A stretch of DNA of 64,000 bases from Hippopus hippopus. Taxonomy: Eukaryota > Mollusca > Bivalvia > Cardiida > Cardiidae. The DNA lies in NCBI GenBank assembly GCA_946811185.2, contig OX328106.1, forward strand, positions 33,663,694 to 33,727,693, in the 5' to 3' direction. This document shows, one piece after another, positions 11,311 to 22,260 of the stretch. A model generated the notes under the pieces. The model did no database searches. It was given only the letters and a program-made list of their open reading frames with translations, and was not told the origin of the DNA. Every line of letters begins with the position of its first letter. The stretch's first letter is position 1. The translations under genes and the position numbers were made by a program.

Positions 11311-11800
11311 TACTCTCTAGCATCTACAAATATCAACCAATCAGCACCAAACTTGGTCAAAATATATATGACCATAAGATCTCGGATGAGTTCGATTATG
11401 GGTCTAATCGGACCAGAACAACTGGAGTTATTTGTCTTTGAATTAGAAAAATTGCTATATTTGCATTTGTTTACACTCTAGCATCTACAATTTTTAACCA
11501 ATCAGCACTAAACGTGGTCAAAATATAAATGACTATAGGATCTTGGATGAGTTTGATTGTGGGTGTAATCTGATCTGAACGACTGGAGTTATTTGCCCTT
11601 GAATTAGACAAATTGCTATATTTGACTTTGTTTACACTCTAGCATCTACAATTATCAACCAATCGGCACCAAACTTGGTCAAAATATATATGACCATAAG
11701 ATCTCGGATGAGACAGGATATGGGTCTAATCGGACCAGAACAACTGGAGTTATAATCGGACTGGAACGACTGGAGTTATTTGCCCTTGAATTAGAAAGTT
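11311..11800 (+). repeat. HINE-B tandem array, 161 bp monomers
   Basis: The anchor 'catctaca' recurs at 11321, 11482 and 11643, exactly 161 bp apart. The unit sequence ('tttgtttacactctagc', 'aaccaatcagcaccaaact') is unrelated to the 166 bp array beside it. Confidence 0.85.
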
Positions 11801-13251
11801 CTTTAGAATAGTTCTTTGTCCGGAGCATAACTTTGTCATCTCCAGTCCGATTGACTTGAAACTTGGCATTTGTGTTTGTTGCAATAATACGGAGTGCAGT
11901 GTGAAAGAACCATAACTCCACCTCGTACTGTCTATGAGTTATTTCCCTTTGATCAACATTTTTACAGCATTTTCTGCTCGTCTGGAATATAAATTTGTCA
12001 TCTCCAGCCTGAACATCTTCAAATTTGGTATGCATGATTGTTGAAAATTACGGAGTGCAGTGCAGAAGAACCATAACTCTTCCTAGCATGAATTTTGAGT
12101 TATTCCCCCTTTGACCTTCATTTTTATTGCATTTCTTGCTTGTCCGGAGCAAAACTTTGTCATCTTAAGTAGGAATGACTTGAAATTTGGTATGCTTATT
12201 TGTTGCAATATTTGGAAGTGCAGTGCACAAGAATTGTAACTCTACCTCATGCTGTCTTTGAGTTATTTCCCTTTGAATGTCATTTTTACAGCATTTAGTG
12301 CTTGTCCGGAATATAACTTTGTCATCTCAAGTCAGAATGACTTCAAACTTGGTATGCATGTTTGTTGCAATATTACCGAGGCCTAAAAAAAAAATCTGTG
12401 TTTCGGGTTTCAGTCCTAGATGCAGTAGGTAGGGTCGGTCAGGAAAAAAAATTTTTTTTCCAGTTTTATTTTTTTTTTTATACATGGACCATGTCAAGAT
12501 TTCAAAAATAGAGATTTTAGCTTCCACTTATTATTGTTTTATACAGAAATTTGTGTAAATTCACTTTTTTAAATTTATTATTAAAGATGTAAAGAGAGTT
12601 TTAAGTGTCTCTGATCAGACGATGCCAAAATGGCCTTTGTTGTGTCATTGGTTTTCGCGTTTTTTTCCAGCGCTCTTTTATGAATGCCAATTAATTTTTG
12701 AGGAGTATTACCTCATAATTTGTCTTGAATTTGTCAATTATGGTAGCAGGTAACATTCAAACCTATCACTTTACACCAGATAAGTGGACCAACATCTATA
12801 TCACGTTTTCATAATTGACTCGCCAGGTTCACGAGCTGTGATAAACAGAGCAGCGCGTGTTTTTCACATTTGTTACTGAATGTGTTTATTAAAGCCATTA
12901 TTCTGCCGCATGCACGTGAGCTAGACTATTTCATATGGAGCTTTAGCCGATAATCACATGCACCAGATTGACTCTAAGAAAGATAATTTTTTAGCGTCAA
13001 AAACGTTCATTTCAACTTTCCAAGCGTCAAAACCCGGAGTCATTGGTCATATGAAAATGCTGCACTTTCGCTACTCTCTTGTAGTTGTTGACAGCAGGAG
13101 GCAAGTTTTAGTCCCAGGGAAGGGACGCTTGAAATCATACAGTGTGATACAATCTTATCGGCTTTTATACCCCTTAATTTGCCTAAATGTTGCGATACCA
13201 GATAAAGACCCGTGCCTAGATTTTTTTTTAATTCCTAATTTTTCAATTTTT

Positions 13252-14386
13252 AGCTCCACTGGCCGAAGGCCAGAGAGCTATTGTCATGGTGTTGTGTCCA
13301 TCGTGCGTCCGTCCGTCCGTCCGTTCGTCCGTCCGTCCGTCCGTCCGTCCGTCCGTTCGTCCGTGCGTGCGTCCGTAAACTTTTTCTTTAAAAAACTTCT
13401 CCTCAGAAACTATTGACTGGATTTTTACCAGATTTCACAGGAATGTTCCTTTGGTGGTCCTCTTTCAAATTCCTTCAAATAATTGTGTTCCATGAAGAAT
13501 TCTGGTTGCCATGGCAACCAAAGTAAAAAACCTTTAAAAATCTTCTCCTCCCAAACCGCTATTTGGATAGCATTATTATTTTGCAGGAATGTTCCTTAGA
13601 TACAGGTTTACAGAATTCCTTTAAAAAAAAAAAGATCTGTCAAAAAACATGGCTTTTATGGGAGACTCATTTTCCTTTTATGGTATAAAGTAAAATCTTT
13701 GAAAAATTTCTTCTCTAAAACTATTCATTGGATTTCATTGTTGTTTTGCAGGTAAGTTCCTATGGTGGTTGTCTTCGGCCAGCAAGCTATTGTCATGGCG
13801 TTGTGTCCGTCGTGCGTCAGTCCGTTCGTCCGTCCGTCCGTCCGTCCGTTCGTCCGTGCGTGCGTCCGTAAACTTTTTCTTTAAAAAACTTCTCCTCAGA
13901 AACTATTGACTGGATTTTTACCAGATTTCACAGGAATGTTCCTTTGGTGGTCCTCTTTCAAATTCCTTCAAATAATTGTGTTCCATGAAGAATTCTGGTT
14001 GCCATGGCAACCAAAGTAAAAAACCTTTAAAAATCTTCTCCTCCCAAACCGCTATTTGGATAGCATTATTATTTTGCAGGAATGTTCCTTAGATACAGGT
14101 TTACAGAATTCCTTAAAAAAGAAAAGATCTGTCAAAAAACATGGCTTTTATGGGAGACTCATTTTCCTTTTATGGTATAAAGTAAAATCTTTGAAAAATT
14201 TCTTCTCTAAAACTATTCATTGGATTTCATTGTTGTTTTGCAGGTAAGTTCCTATGGTGGTTGTCTACCAAATTGTTTCTTCAGTGAGCTAAAATGCAGG
14301 ATTGAATGATAATTGTTAAAAACTTCCTTTCGCCATTATAGAAATATCAGGCCTGTGGAGCGATACAGGCGCTCAAACGCCTCTAG
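13252..14386 (+). mobile_element. HINE-A element, dimeric form (copy 1)
   Basis: A full 5' end AGCTCCACTGGCCGAAGG and ~520 bp of unit 1 run to 'gtggttgtctt' at ~13774. The sequence then jumps to 'cggccagcaagctattgtca', the start of unit 2, which runs to the 3' hairpin GGCGCTCAAACGCC and TCTAG. Both units carry 'tgttttgcag|gtaagttcc'. CCGTCCGT microsatellites start both units. The same junction occurs at 19235. Confidence 0.8.
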
Positions 14387-15600
14387 TTGTAAATTGGCTA
14401 CCTCAACCGGGTGGCTATCGCATATCATATTGGTTATACAACGAGAACTATGTCAGTTTTTTTCTTTAATGCAAAACTGGCAGCCTGTTCGGCCGTCGCT
14501 AAATACATATGGATTTGTAGACCGACCAGTTTTGGAGCAGTACCTCTTTCTGAACCCGAAATGATATCCCACTTTCCTTGCGAACTATAAAGTGAATGAC
14601 GTCACCATTTTGTGTCAACTGCTTGTTTGAATGTAAATAACGGAGTAACCACTGTTAATTTACGAAATGCAACAAAAGCAGACAGTATGCATGTTTCTAA
14701 AGGAAAGATCAGTTTTATTGACAAATTTCTTATTACCATTTTAAACTCGATACGTGCCCAATTTAAATTCTCCGTTTAAAGTTCAAGTTTAATCCTGAAA
14801 AGTTCCCAACATGTGACATAGTGTAGATGCCAAAAAGTCACATAACCATACTGGAATAATGTGACAAGATTCTGATCTATATTTAGATCAGAGAATTTCG
14901 TGACCTATTTTGTTCTGTCACTTATGACTGAACAATTTTTCCAGAACACTCGCTGCTACTGAGAGTACAACCCTTTTATAAAGACACTCAATATTTTCAG
15001 ATACTTTATGAGATAAGTTTTTGAAAAATTCCTAATCTGTCCTCAAAGGTGCATGTAAACTGATAGAAGGCACCAAAAGGTCTTAATTTTAGCTATTCAG
15101 GTATTGTAGAGCTACTGTAAAGAAAGGGCCGATGGCCGCCTTGACTTTTATCTGTCCCTTTCATTGCGCTTCAGAAACTGAAGACAGTTGACTTAGAACT
15201 GGTCATTTATGCTGTTCAGAACAGTTCATTCTCGTGACAGTTAACATTTTAGTTGAGTTTGGTGCACACGATGTTTTTCAGTTCCTTAATACATGTTCAT
15301 GAACTGTTCTATAGATAGTGAAGGCCACGAAATGAGAGCACTAAATTTCGTGCGTGATTCCCGAGTTTGCAGATGGGGCGTGGCAAAGTTGACATTTGAT
15401 TGATTGGCATTTTATGGCATGTACGCATGTTTGGTATGTAACTAGACAAAACCTAGTTTGTTATCGATCTTCGTATCAACTCTTTTGGACGGCTACGGGA
15501 CATACAACAGGTGTTAGTATATTTCAATGCAGACGAGTGACAGGGAACGAAATTGCAAAAGCCAAAAAGTACCGAGATGTACCTTGATCGCACCTAACAA
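14387..15600. other. Interior of the TIR element, no gene seen
   Basis: Non-repetitive in this window. Open frames up to 83 codons show no recognisable domain. Includes a T-run at 15601-15611 just before the inner 'ggtcggcagc' block of the right end. Confidence 0.4.
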
Positions 15601-16210
15601 TTTTTTTTTTTCGATCGTAGTGGAAAAAAAGTTTAGGGTCGGCAGCATTTTTCTAGGTAGGGTCGGGAAACCCGAAACACAGGTATTTTTTTTTTAGGCC
15701 CGAGTACAGTGCACATGAACAATAACTCTACCTAGCATGGATTTTGAGTAATTCCACTCCGATCTTCATTTTTACGGTATTTCTTGCTTGTCTGGAACGG
15801 AACTTTGAAGTCTCAAGTCAAATTGACTAGAGACTTGGTAAACATGTTTGTTGCATTACCTGCCCTTTGCAATTATTATACCTCCTTGACAACTGGCAAT
15901 GAGACGGGCATATCTTGCGACAATTTGCTGCTCTTGTTTCATTATCATTTGGCCTTGAACCTCGATATTTGGTATTTATCTTTATTTTAGACCTTTACTG
16001 CTTAGTACTCAGGTGAGCAATATAGGACCATCATGGTCCTCTTGTTTCCTTTTCCCACAATGTTTTCAAAAGGCCTTTTCCCCAGGGTCATTAAAACACT
16101 GGATGGTATGGTAAAGGGTTAAAGTCACTTTTCAGAAATGGATGAAGCTTCACTTTGTTCTTTCTGAAGGATATTATCTGCAGTAAAAGTCTATAAAAGA
16201 ATCAGGCTCA

Positions 16211-16438
16211 TTAATCCATTACCACACAATCCCAACTGTTAACAACCCTGAGGAAGAAACCTTTTGAAAACATTGTGGGAAAAGGAGAAAATGCTGGTAA
16301 CCAGCATTTTCTCCTTTTACCACAATGTTTTCTAACCTTTCACAGAGAAATTCTGTTATTGTTGACATAATTATTATGTTATCAGCAAATGCTTCCCATT
16401 TGAACCAGAATAGAATTTTTTGTTTGGTAAAGAGTTAA
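16211..16438 (+). mobile_element. M1 MITE, full length
   Basis: Ends TTAATCCATTACCACACAAT and 'gtttggtaaagagttaa'. The central palindrome AAAATGCTGGTAACCAGC with flanking 'cattttctccttttaccaca' is almost perfect. An insertion-like 'gttgacataattattatgtt' lies in the right half. Confidence 0.85.
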
Positions 16439-16559
16439 AAAGAACAAGACCTGTTATCAGAAAGCATGATTCACCTGGAAGAGGTGGCAGTGCCTTGAAA
16501 CAGTAACAGGGTCCTTGTCTAAGACAAAAGACCCAACACGGAGTCCAATGCCAGGATTT

Positions 16560-17640
16560 GTGCAATAGTGTATCCTGGACTTATCCTGGACTTCATTCAG
16601 GAAATCATTTGTGACCCTGACCTTCAGGCCACAGGCATAGGTAGAGGTATAGCTGAATAAAACTGGATCTATGTCCATTATTGATATAACTATGAGCCAA
16701 ATCAATCACTCAGCCTGGAAAATAAGAGCTGTAGAAAAACTTGCAATGAAGTTTCAAAAGTTGTGACCTTGACCCTAAGATAATGGGTGTGGGCATAGCT
16801 AGGGTATTGTTCAATGAACTTTGGACCTGTTTCTGTCATGAAGCCAAACATGATTCAAGTCTACCATTTAGTGTGGAAAATATGATCTCTTATAAACTTT
16901 AAAGGTGAAACTTTGATGTAAAATAAGTCTAAGACCTTGACCATAAAATTATGGGTATGGGTAGGGGTGAAACTATGGACCTATAGTATCACCATAATGA
17001 ATATGAACTAAATCAGTCGTTTGGTCTACTTTGTTTGTTTGAAAGGTGATTTACGCTGCTTTCAACATTATTTCAGTCATATCATGGCAACAGCTCACAT
17101 ATTCATGTATTTCCTGGGTTTCACCAGTACTAGGCTGGGGCTCTTAAGTGTCTTGCCCAAGGACACTTCTTTGAAAATGCAAGTGGATCAAGTGAGGCTC
17201 GAACCTGGAGCCTCCAGGTCATGAGTCCTACACTTTACCACTGAGCCACAGGACCCCTCATTTGGTCTTGAAAATAGGAGCTCTGGAAGAACTTTATCAT
17301 GAAATCTCAAAATATTTGAACTTGACCCTAAGATGTGGGCATGGATATGGCTAGGGTGTTGCTCATTAAAACTAAAATGGACCTGTAAGTCATCAAGCTA
17401 AATATGACCCAATCCATATAACTAAATCCATCATTTAGCATGGAAAATATGAGCTGATAAAAACCTTAAGGTAAAATTTGATGTAAAATATCAGTCTATG
17501 ACATTGACCTTAAGATCGGGGATGTGGTCAGTGCTGAAAGAAACTTTGGACCTGTATCCCATCATCATACCAAATACAAACCAAATCCACCATGCTTTGG
17601 AAACTGTGAACTCTTAAAAAACTTTAACTTAAATGTGGAC
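16560..17640 (+). repeat. Diverged tandem array, ~150-180 bp units
   Basis: The anchor 'gaccttgaccctaagat' or a relative recurs at about 16611, 16763, 16932, 17317 and 17499. Subtracting the SINE at 17028-17260 leaves spacings of ~150-180 bp. Units share 'ggaaaatatgagctc', 'actttggacctgt' and 'catttagtgtggaaaat'. It resembles HINE internal arrays, but no HINE ends are seen. Confidence 0.6.
17028..17260 (-). mobile_element. tRNA-derived SINE with target duplication
   Basis: TTTGGTCT flanks both sides (17020-17027 and 17261-17268). Read on the minus strand, the head has TGGCTCAGTGGTAAAGTG (A box) and GGTTCGAGCCTCAC (B box); the body includes 'cttgggcaagacac', and the tail is AAAC-rich (complement of 'actttgtttgttt'). 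A shorter relative is at 6975-7137. Confidence 0.75.
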
Positions 17641-17689
17641 TCCAACGCTGGCCCTTGGGTTAGTGCAATAAGTAGTTTCCAGAATTTTC

Positions 17690-17765
17690 TAATTTTCCCA
17701 TTTTGTTTTCTAATGGTCTCTTTCTTAAGGTCATTAAAACCTTGGATTCTGTGTTAAAGGATTTA
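17690..17765 (-). mobile_element. M1 MITE, right-half fragment
   Basis: 'tttcccattttgttttctaa', then 'cttaaggtcattaaaacctt' and 'gtgttaaaggatttag'. Only the right half is present. Confidence 0.4.
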
Positions 17766-17920
17766 GAACACCAAAAAAGGAAATGAGATTGGGAAATATT
17801 TGAAGATTGAAGTGTCAGATACATAGATTTCAAAGGAATAGCCTGTAATTATTTTGTCAAAGAAAGGCAGCCTTAACAGTGTATGGGAAAATTGGCTCTT
17901 TCTAGTGAAGATTCTTCTTT

Positions 17921-18100
17921 TTAACCCTTTACCTCTCAATCCTGTGTTTTACCAAACCTAAGGAAGAAGGCTTTTGAGAACATTGTGGGAAAAGGAGAAA
18001 ATACTGGTAACAGATTTTATCCCTTTTCCACAATGTTTTCTACCCTTTCTTTAAAAATGATTCATCACTGAATAAAAAAAGGCAATAGCTTGCAAACCAT
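17921..18100 (+). mobile_element. M1 MITE, right half decayed
   Basis: Starts TTAACCCTTTACCTCTCAAT and has the palindrome with a damaged right arm ('tggtaacagattttatccc'). It fades after 'ctaccctttctttaaaaatg'. Confidence 0.65.
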
Positions 18101-18147
18101 CAGAGGAAAGACAAATGAATTGAAAATTATTTTTCGGAACTATTTCC

Positions 18148-18362
18148 TTAAACCATTACCACACAACCACAACTTTTTATGACCGTGAAAATGAAGTTTT
18201 TTGAACATATTGTTGGAAAGCAGAAAATGCTGTTCTCTTTTCCCACCATGTTTTCTGCCCTTTCACAGAAAGTCTCATTATTTGAACCACATAATACTTG
18301 TCCTTTGCATAATGCTTTCAATTTGGACATGTCTTAAATTTTGTTGTGTGGTAAAGAGTTAT
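18148..18362 (+). mobile_element. M1 MITE, palindrome partly deleted
   Basis: Ends TTAAACCATTACCACACAAC and 'gtgtggtaaagagtta'. About 20 bp around the palindrome centre are missing ('aaaatgctgttctcttttcc'). Confidence 0.75.
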
Positions 18363-18608
18363 AGAGCTTCAAGCCTCTTAAGATATTCTTAGATTTCATG
18401 CTAGAACTTGGCAAAGTTTTTACTGGAATGTTATTTGAGTAATAACACACATTGATTACGTGGGATTGTATTCAAATAAGTAAGATGACACTATATTTGC
18501 TCATAAAAATAGACTGAGTTGCAGAATGCAAAGCAATCAACCTGTTTTTTGAAAGCCAAATTTCATCTTTTCACAGCATTTGCAGAGAGTAGATACGGTG
18601 AAAGTTCG

Positions 18609-18709
18609 AAATCTATTTCATTGAGTGAACATCATCGGTAATATTTTCACGAATGGTGCAGCCACAAGTCAAAATATTACCGATGATGTTCACAAGATGA
18701 AATAAATTT
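18609..18709. repeat. Inverted repeat, ~38 bp arms
   Basis: The left arm includes GAACATCATCGGTAATATTTT in part (18626-18647). The right arm includes AAAATATTACCGATGATGTT. The arms are separated by 23 bp and could form a cruciform. Not related to M1 or HINE. Confidence 0.7.
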
Positions 18710-18747
18710 ATACTGAAAAAACAAATATTCTATTTATTTCTGTTTTT

Positions 18748-19826
18748 AGCTCCACTGGCCGAAGGCCAGAGAGCTATTGTCATGGCGTTGTGTCCGTCGT
18801 GCGTCCGTCCGTTCGTCCGTGCATGCGTGCGTCCGTAAACTTTTTCTTTAAAAAACTTCTCCTCAGAAACTATTGACTGGATTTTTACCAAATTTCACAG
18901 GAATGTTCCTTTGGTGGTCCTCTTTCAAATTCCTTCAAATAATTGTGTTCCATGAAGAATTCTGGTTGCCATGGCAACCAAAGTAAAAAACCTTTAAAAA
19001 TCTTCTCCTCCCAAACCGCTATTTGGATAGCATTATTTTTTTGCAGGAATGTTCCTTAGATACAGGTTTACAGAATTCCTTAAAAAAAAAAAAAGATCTG
19101 TCAAAAAACATGGCTTTTATGGGAGACTCATTTTCCTTTTATGGTATAAAGTAAAATCTTTGAAAAATTTCTTCTCTAAAACTATTCATTGGATTTCATT
19201 GTTGTTTTGCAGGTAAGTTCCTATGGTGGTTGTCTTCGGCCAGCGAGCTATTGTCATGGTGTTGTGTCCGTCGTGCGTCTGTCCGTCCGTTGTCCATGTG
19301 TGCGTCCGTAAACTTTTTCTTTAAAAAACTTCTCCTCAGAAACTATTGACTGGATTTTTACCCAATTTCACAGGAATGTTCCTTTGGTGGTCCTCTTTCA
19401 AATTCCTTCAAATAATTGTGTTCCATGAAGAATTCTGGTTGCCATGGCAACCAAAGTAAAAAACCTTTAAAAATCTTCTCCTCCCAAACCGCTATTTGGA
19501 TAGCATTATTATTTTGCAGGAATGTTCCTTAGATACAGGTTTACAGAATTCCTTAAAAAAAAAAAGATCTGTCAAAAAACATGGCTTTTATGGGAGACTC
19601 ATTTTCCTTTTATGGTATAAAGTAAAATCTTTGAAAAATTTCTTCTCTAAAACTATTCATTGGATTTCATTGTTGTTTTGCAGGTAAGTTCCTATGGTGG
19701 TTGTCTACCAAATTGTTTCTTCAGTGAGCTAAAATGCAGGATTGAATGATAATTGTTAAAAACTTCCTTTCGCCATTATAGAAATATCAGGCCTGTGGAG
19801 CGATACAGGCGCTCAAGTGCCTCTAG
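18748..19826 (+). mobile_element. HINE-A element, dimeric form (copy 2)
   Basis: Same structure as 13252-14386: unit 1 from AGCTCCACTGGCCG after TTTTT, a junction 'gttgtcttcggccagcgagc' at ~19235, and unit 2 to the hairpin GGCGCTCAAGTGCC and TCTAG. Its microsatellites are shorter. Insertion flanks differ from copy 1, so this is an independent insertion of the same dimer. Confidence 0.8.
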
Positions 19827-20627
19827 TTAACCCTTTTTGGGGGATAACTTGCATCAAAATCCAGTACAGTTCTTTTCGGTTATTACCCGTGGTGTACCCC
19901 CTCCGCATAGCAACGCATAACAATATTACGTAAAGCGCTAGAAATTTAGGGTAAATTATGTCAAATTTCCATCTGGTTGTTAGGCACGGACATTTTACCA
20001 AGGTAACTAGTGCACGGGAACTTACTGTTTCCGCCTTCAATTGAAGAGTTAGAATATAAGATTGGTGTTTTTCACTGGTCGTAACCATTAAATATCGAAA
20101 AATATTTCACCGTTATTTCTCGATAAACTATTGGAAAGCATGAAATAAAAAATTGTATGTTTTAGTATTGGAAGTGTTTAACCAAAAATTTCAATTGACC
20201 GCAAAAAAATCTAAAGAGGCCTCTGTAAGAGTTAATGCAATCAAAGTCAGATATAGGAGAGAATTTCACATTCTGACAAAGAGAATGTATTACAAGGTAT
20301 ATTGCTGATCAGTATAACTCATTATATTGGAAGATTGATGTGTGAAGAAGTTTTGTATACAATTTCTGATTGAATGCTGAGCCTTATTTCATGCCTCATA
20401 GAAGAGAGAATGTGAAATGAATACAGTTATGTTTATGATTTTTGTTCTCCAATAGGGTTAGATGATGGGAAAGCTAATAGAAACCAGAACTCTAACCCCC
20501 ACTTCAACGCAACAACTATGGCTTGGAGCAAAGGCTTTTTTCATTATCCTCCTCTGCCCAAACCCCTTCCATATTTGAACATACTTTTAATTTGAACAAA
20601 ATTAGAATTGTCCTTTTTCATTAATTT
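19827..20627. other. No recognisable feature
   Basis: Moderate-GC stretch at 19840-20080 with a 91-codon minus-strand frame that shows no domain and no flanking splice or promoter signal. The rest is AT-rich. Confidence 0.4.
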
Positions 20628-20815
20628 GTTTTACTCTTTGCCAGACAACAGAATTGTAGACTTGTCCATTTTGACTGCATTTGCAGGCAAAATATCAAAA
20701 TGGGAGTCATATGATGAGATTTGTCTGTGAATGTATGGGAAACATTGTTGAAAAAGGAAGAATGCTGGTTACCAGCATTTGCTTCTTTGTCTAACCAGCA
20801 TTTGTTTCTCTGTCA
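20628..20815 (-). mobile_element. M1 MITE, right part lost
   Basis: 'tactctttgccagacaaca', 'agacttgtccattttgact', 'aacattgttgaaaaaggaag', 'gctggttaccagcatttgc'. It diverges after the palindrome centre and repeats 'taaccagcatttg' once. Confidence 0.55.
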
Positions 20816-20928
20816 ACAATACCCCCCACCCCACTAATTTAAACACCTACCCCCTAGAATTTGAAGGGGGCCTATTTGGACATCCCCATATCCCACACCC
20901 CTCCATATTTGATCAACTTTCCAATTTT

Positions 20929-21410
20929 AGCTCACCTGTGCACAAAGTGCTTGAGGTGAGATTTTGTGATTGTGCTGTGTTGGTCGTGACTTGTCCGTCA
21001 TCAGCTTTTACCTTGTGTATGCTTTAGAGGCCACATTTTCAGTCCAATACTTACGAAACTTTGTCAAAATGTTTGTCACAATAATATCTCAGACAAGTTC
21101 AAAAATGGGTCATAGGTCAAAAACTAGATCACCAGGTCAAATCTTCGAAAAGCCACGTATACTAAGGCTACATTTTTAGTCCTGTACTCATAAGTTTGTC
21201 AGAATGTTTGTCTTGATGATGTGAAGAACGTTTGTCTCAATGATATCAGACAAGTTTAAAAATTGGTCAAATTGACTCAAAAAGTAAGTCACCAGGTCAA
21301 ATCTTAGAAAAAGCGTGTGTACACTTTAGAGGCCACATTTTTCGTCCAGTTCTCATGAAAGTTGGTGACATTATGTTTGTCTTGATGATCTTGATCTTGA
21401 TGATTTAAAC
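20929..21410 (+). mobile_element. HINE-B element, 5' part
   Basis: The 5' end AGCTCACCTGTGCACAAAGT with hairpin (GTGCAC-AAA-GTGCTT) and GGTGAGAT follows TTTT. Then come 'ttgtccgtcatc' and three diverged monomers with 'ggccacattttcagtcc' and 'aggtcaaatctt'. There is no 3' hairpin; it ends near the 'gatgatcttgatcttgatga' repeats. Confidence 0.7.
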
Positions 21411-21814
21411 CATGATTCAAGTTTGTTATACATGTATATTATTCAAGAACTATTTAGTGAAAAAAATTACCCCTGTAAATTATCCAGATCTTAAAATGGC
21501 TGTAGATATTTCTCTTCCAGTGTTCAGCCATAACGTCTCCGTGACATATTACCTCAATTCTGGACCACAATTCCATTATCCACATCAATTATTCCTGAGA
21601 ACTATTTACAACAGAGAGGGGGAAAAAATGTATAATGACGTCAACTTTTGGAGAAAATAAGAGGAAATGTTATTTTTGGGAAGAATTGAAGCCCATTAAC
21701 AGAACTACAATAGTAGTATGGGGTCTCGTTTTCCCTACATGCATACAGTGTGGGCACAGATGAAATGGACTGCTACAATGTAACCTTTTATCAAAAGATC
21801 TTTACAACTCAGAT

Positions 21815-22100
21815 GAATACAATAATACAATACAATATACTTTATTGTCTCTCACTTGCATTAATGTACAACACAGATTTGGGTGGTAATATAGCATTCT
21901 GGATTACATAAAAGCATGAAGAAAATTCCAGGGGTACTAAGGGAAGAAAAAAAAAAGACATAGAAAAATCCTTCTCAAAGATGCTGTTTGGTAAGTTTCA
22001 TAGTAGATTTGTGTACAAGATAGTCACCTCATATTCAGTAACAGTACAAGATGGACAAACATGCAACATGTCTAAGAAGTGAGGTTGTATGCTGCAGTAG
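21815..22100 (-). mobile_element. Possible 3' end of a non-LTR retrotransposon
   Basis: The + strand begins with repeats of 'acaat' ('caatacaatacaatatac') and TTTATTG. On the minus strand this reads as a body ending CAATAAAG followed by a short-repeat tail, as in several LINE 3' ends. No reverse transcriptase frame is present, so support is weak. Confidence 0.3.
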
Positions 22101-22260
22101 TGTTCAGTTCACACAATTTTTGAATGGTTCAAAGACAAAGACTTACAATTTGACAGCTTAAAACATTCTCAGTCAAGGAATTTTGAAACAAAGCCAAATC
22201 TACAATTATAACATAGTATTAGGCCCTCAGGTTTAACTGTTTGAGGGCAAATATACAAAT

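Larger units (their letters stand above)
12380..15700. mobile_element. 3.3 kb TIR DNA element, non-coding
   Basis: The left end GGCCTAAAAAAAAAATCTGT (then 'gtttcgggtttc') matches, in inverse, the right end 'gaaacccgaaacacaggtat' followed by T-run and TTTAGGCC, about 32 bp in all. Flanks read CGA on both sides (12377-12379, 15701-15703), or CCGAG if the element is trimmed by a base. The uninterrupted HINE-C monomer at ~5330 ('attacggagtacag') shows the pre-insertion site. GG/CC termini and a 3 bp duplication would suit PIF/Harbinger, but CGA is not its usual TWA target. Without the HINE-A it carries, it is ~2.2 kb. No transposase frame is recognisable. Confidence 0.7.
11815..15936 (+). mobile_element. 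HINE-C fragment, 5' truncated, interrupted
   Basis: Starts inside monomer 1 ('agttctttgtccggagca'), runs through monomers 1-4 in the same order as 4118-4768, is split at 12380-15700 by a TIR element, and ends at 15936 with 'gggcatatcttgcgac' and CAATTTGCTGCTCTTG. The ATACGCCC 5' end is missing. Confidence 0.7.
10539..16044 (+). mobile_element. HINE-B element with nested insertions
   Basis: The 5' end AGCTCACCTGAGCACGAAGT forms a hairpin (GAGCAC-GAA-GTGCTC), with GGTGAGCT repeating the inverted terminus just beyond. A CCGTCCGT microsatellite lies at ~10590-10640. The 3' end at 16009-16044 has CTCAGGTGAGC, the hairpin AGGACCATCATGGTCCT and CTTG before TTT. Two monomer arrays follow the microsatellite: 166 bp units, then 161 bp units. 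A HINE-C fragment and what it contains interrupt the element from ~11815. Confidence 0.8.
10387..16122 (-). mobile_element. M1 MITE split by a 5.5 kb nested insertion
   Basis: Left half 10387-10537 begins TTAACCCTTTACCACATGGC and runs into the palindrome ('gctggttaccagcctttt'). The right half resumes at ~16045 ('ttccttttcccacaatgttt') and ends 'ggtaaagggttaa' at 16122. The interruption is exactly one HINE-B element. Confidence 0.8.

Noticed and set aside
12958..13416. 152-codon frame
   Set aside because: Crosses from the TIR element interior into the HINE-A 5' hairpin and its CCGTCCGT microsatellite (RPSVRPSV repeats). It is a composite of repeats, not a gene.
5455..13880. CCGTCCGT tracts as CRISPR or stand-alone satellite arrays
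   Set aside because: They are short microsatellites at a fixed place inside HINE elements. No spacer-repeat structure, and the genome is eukaryotic.
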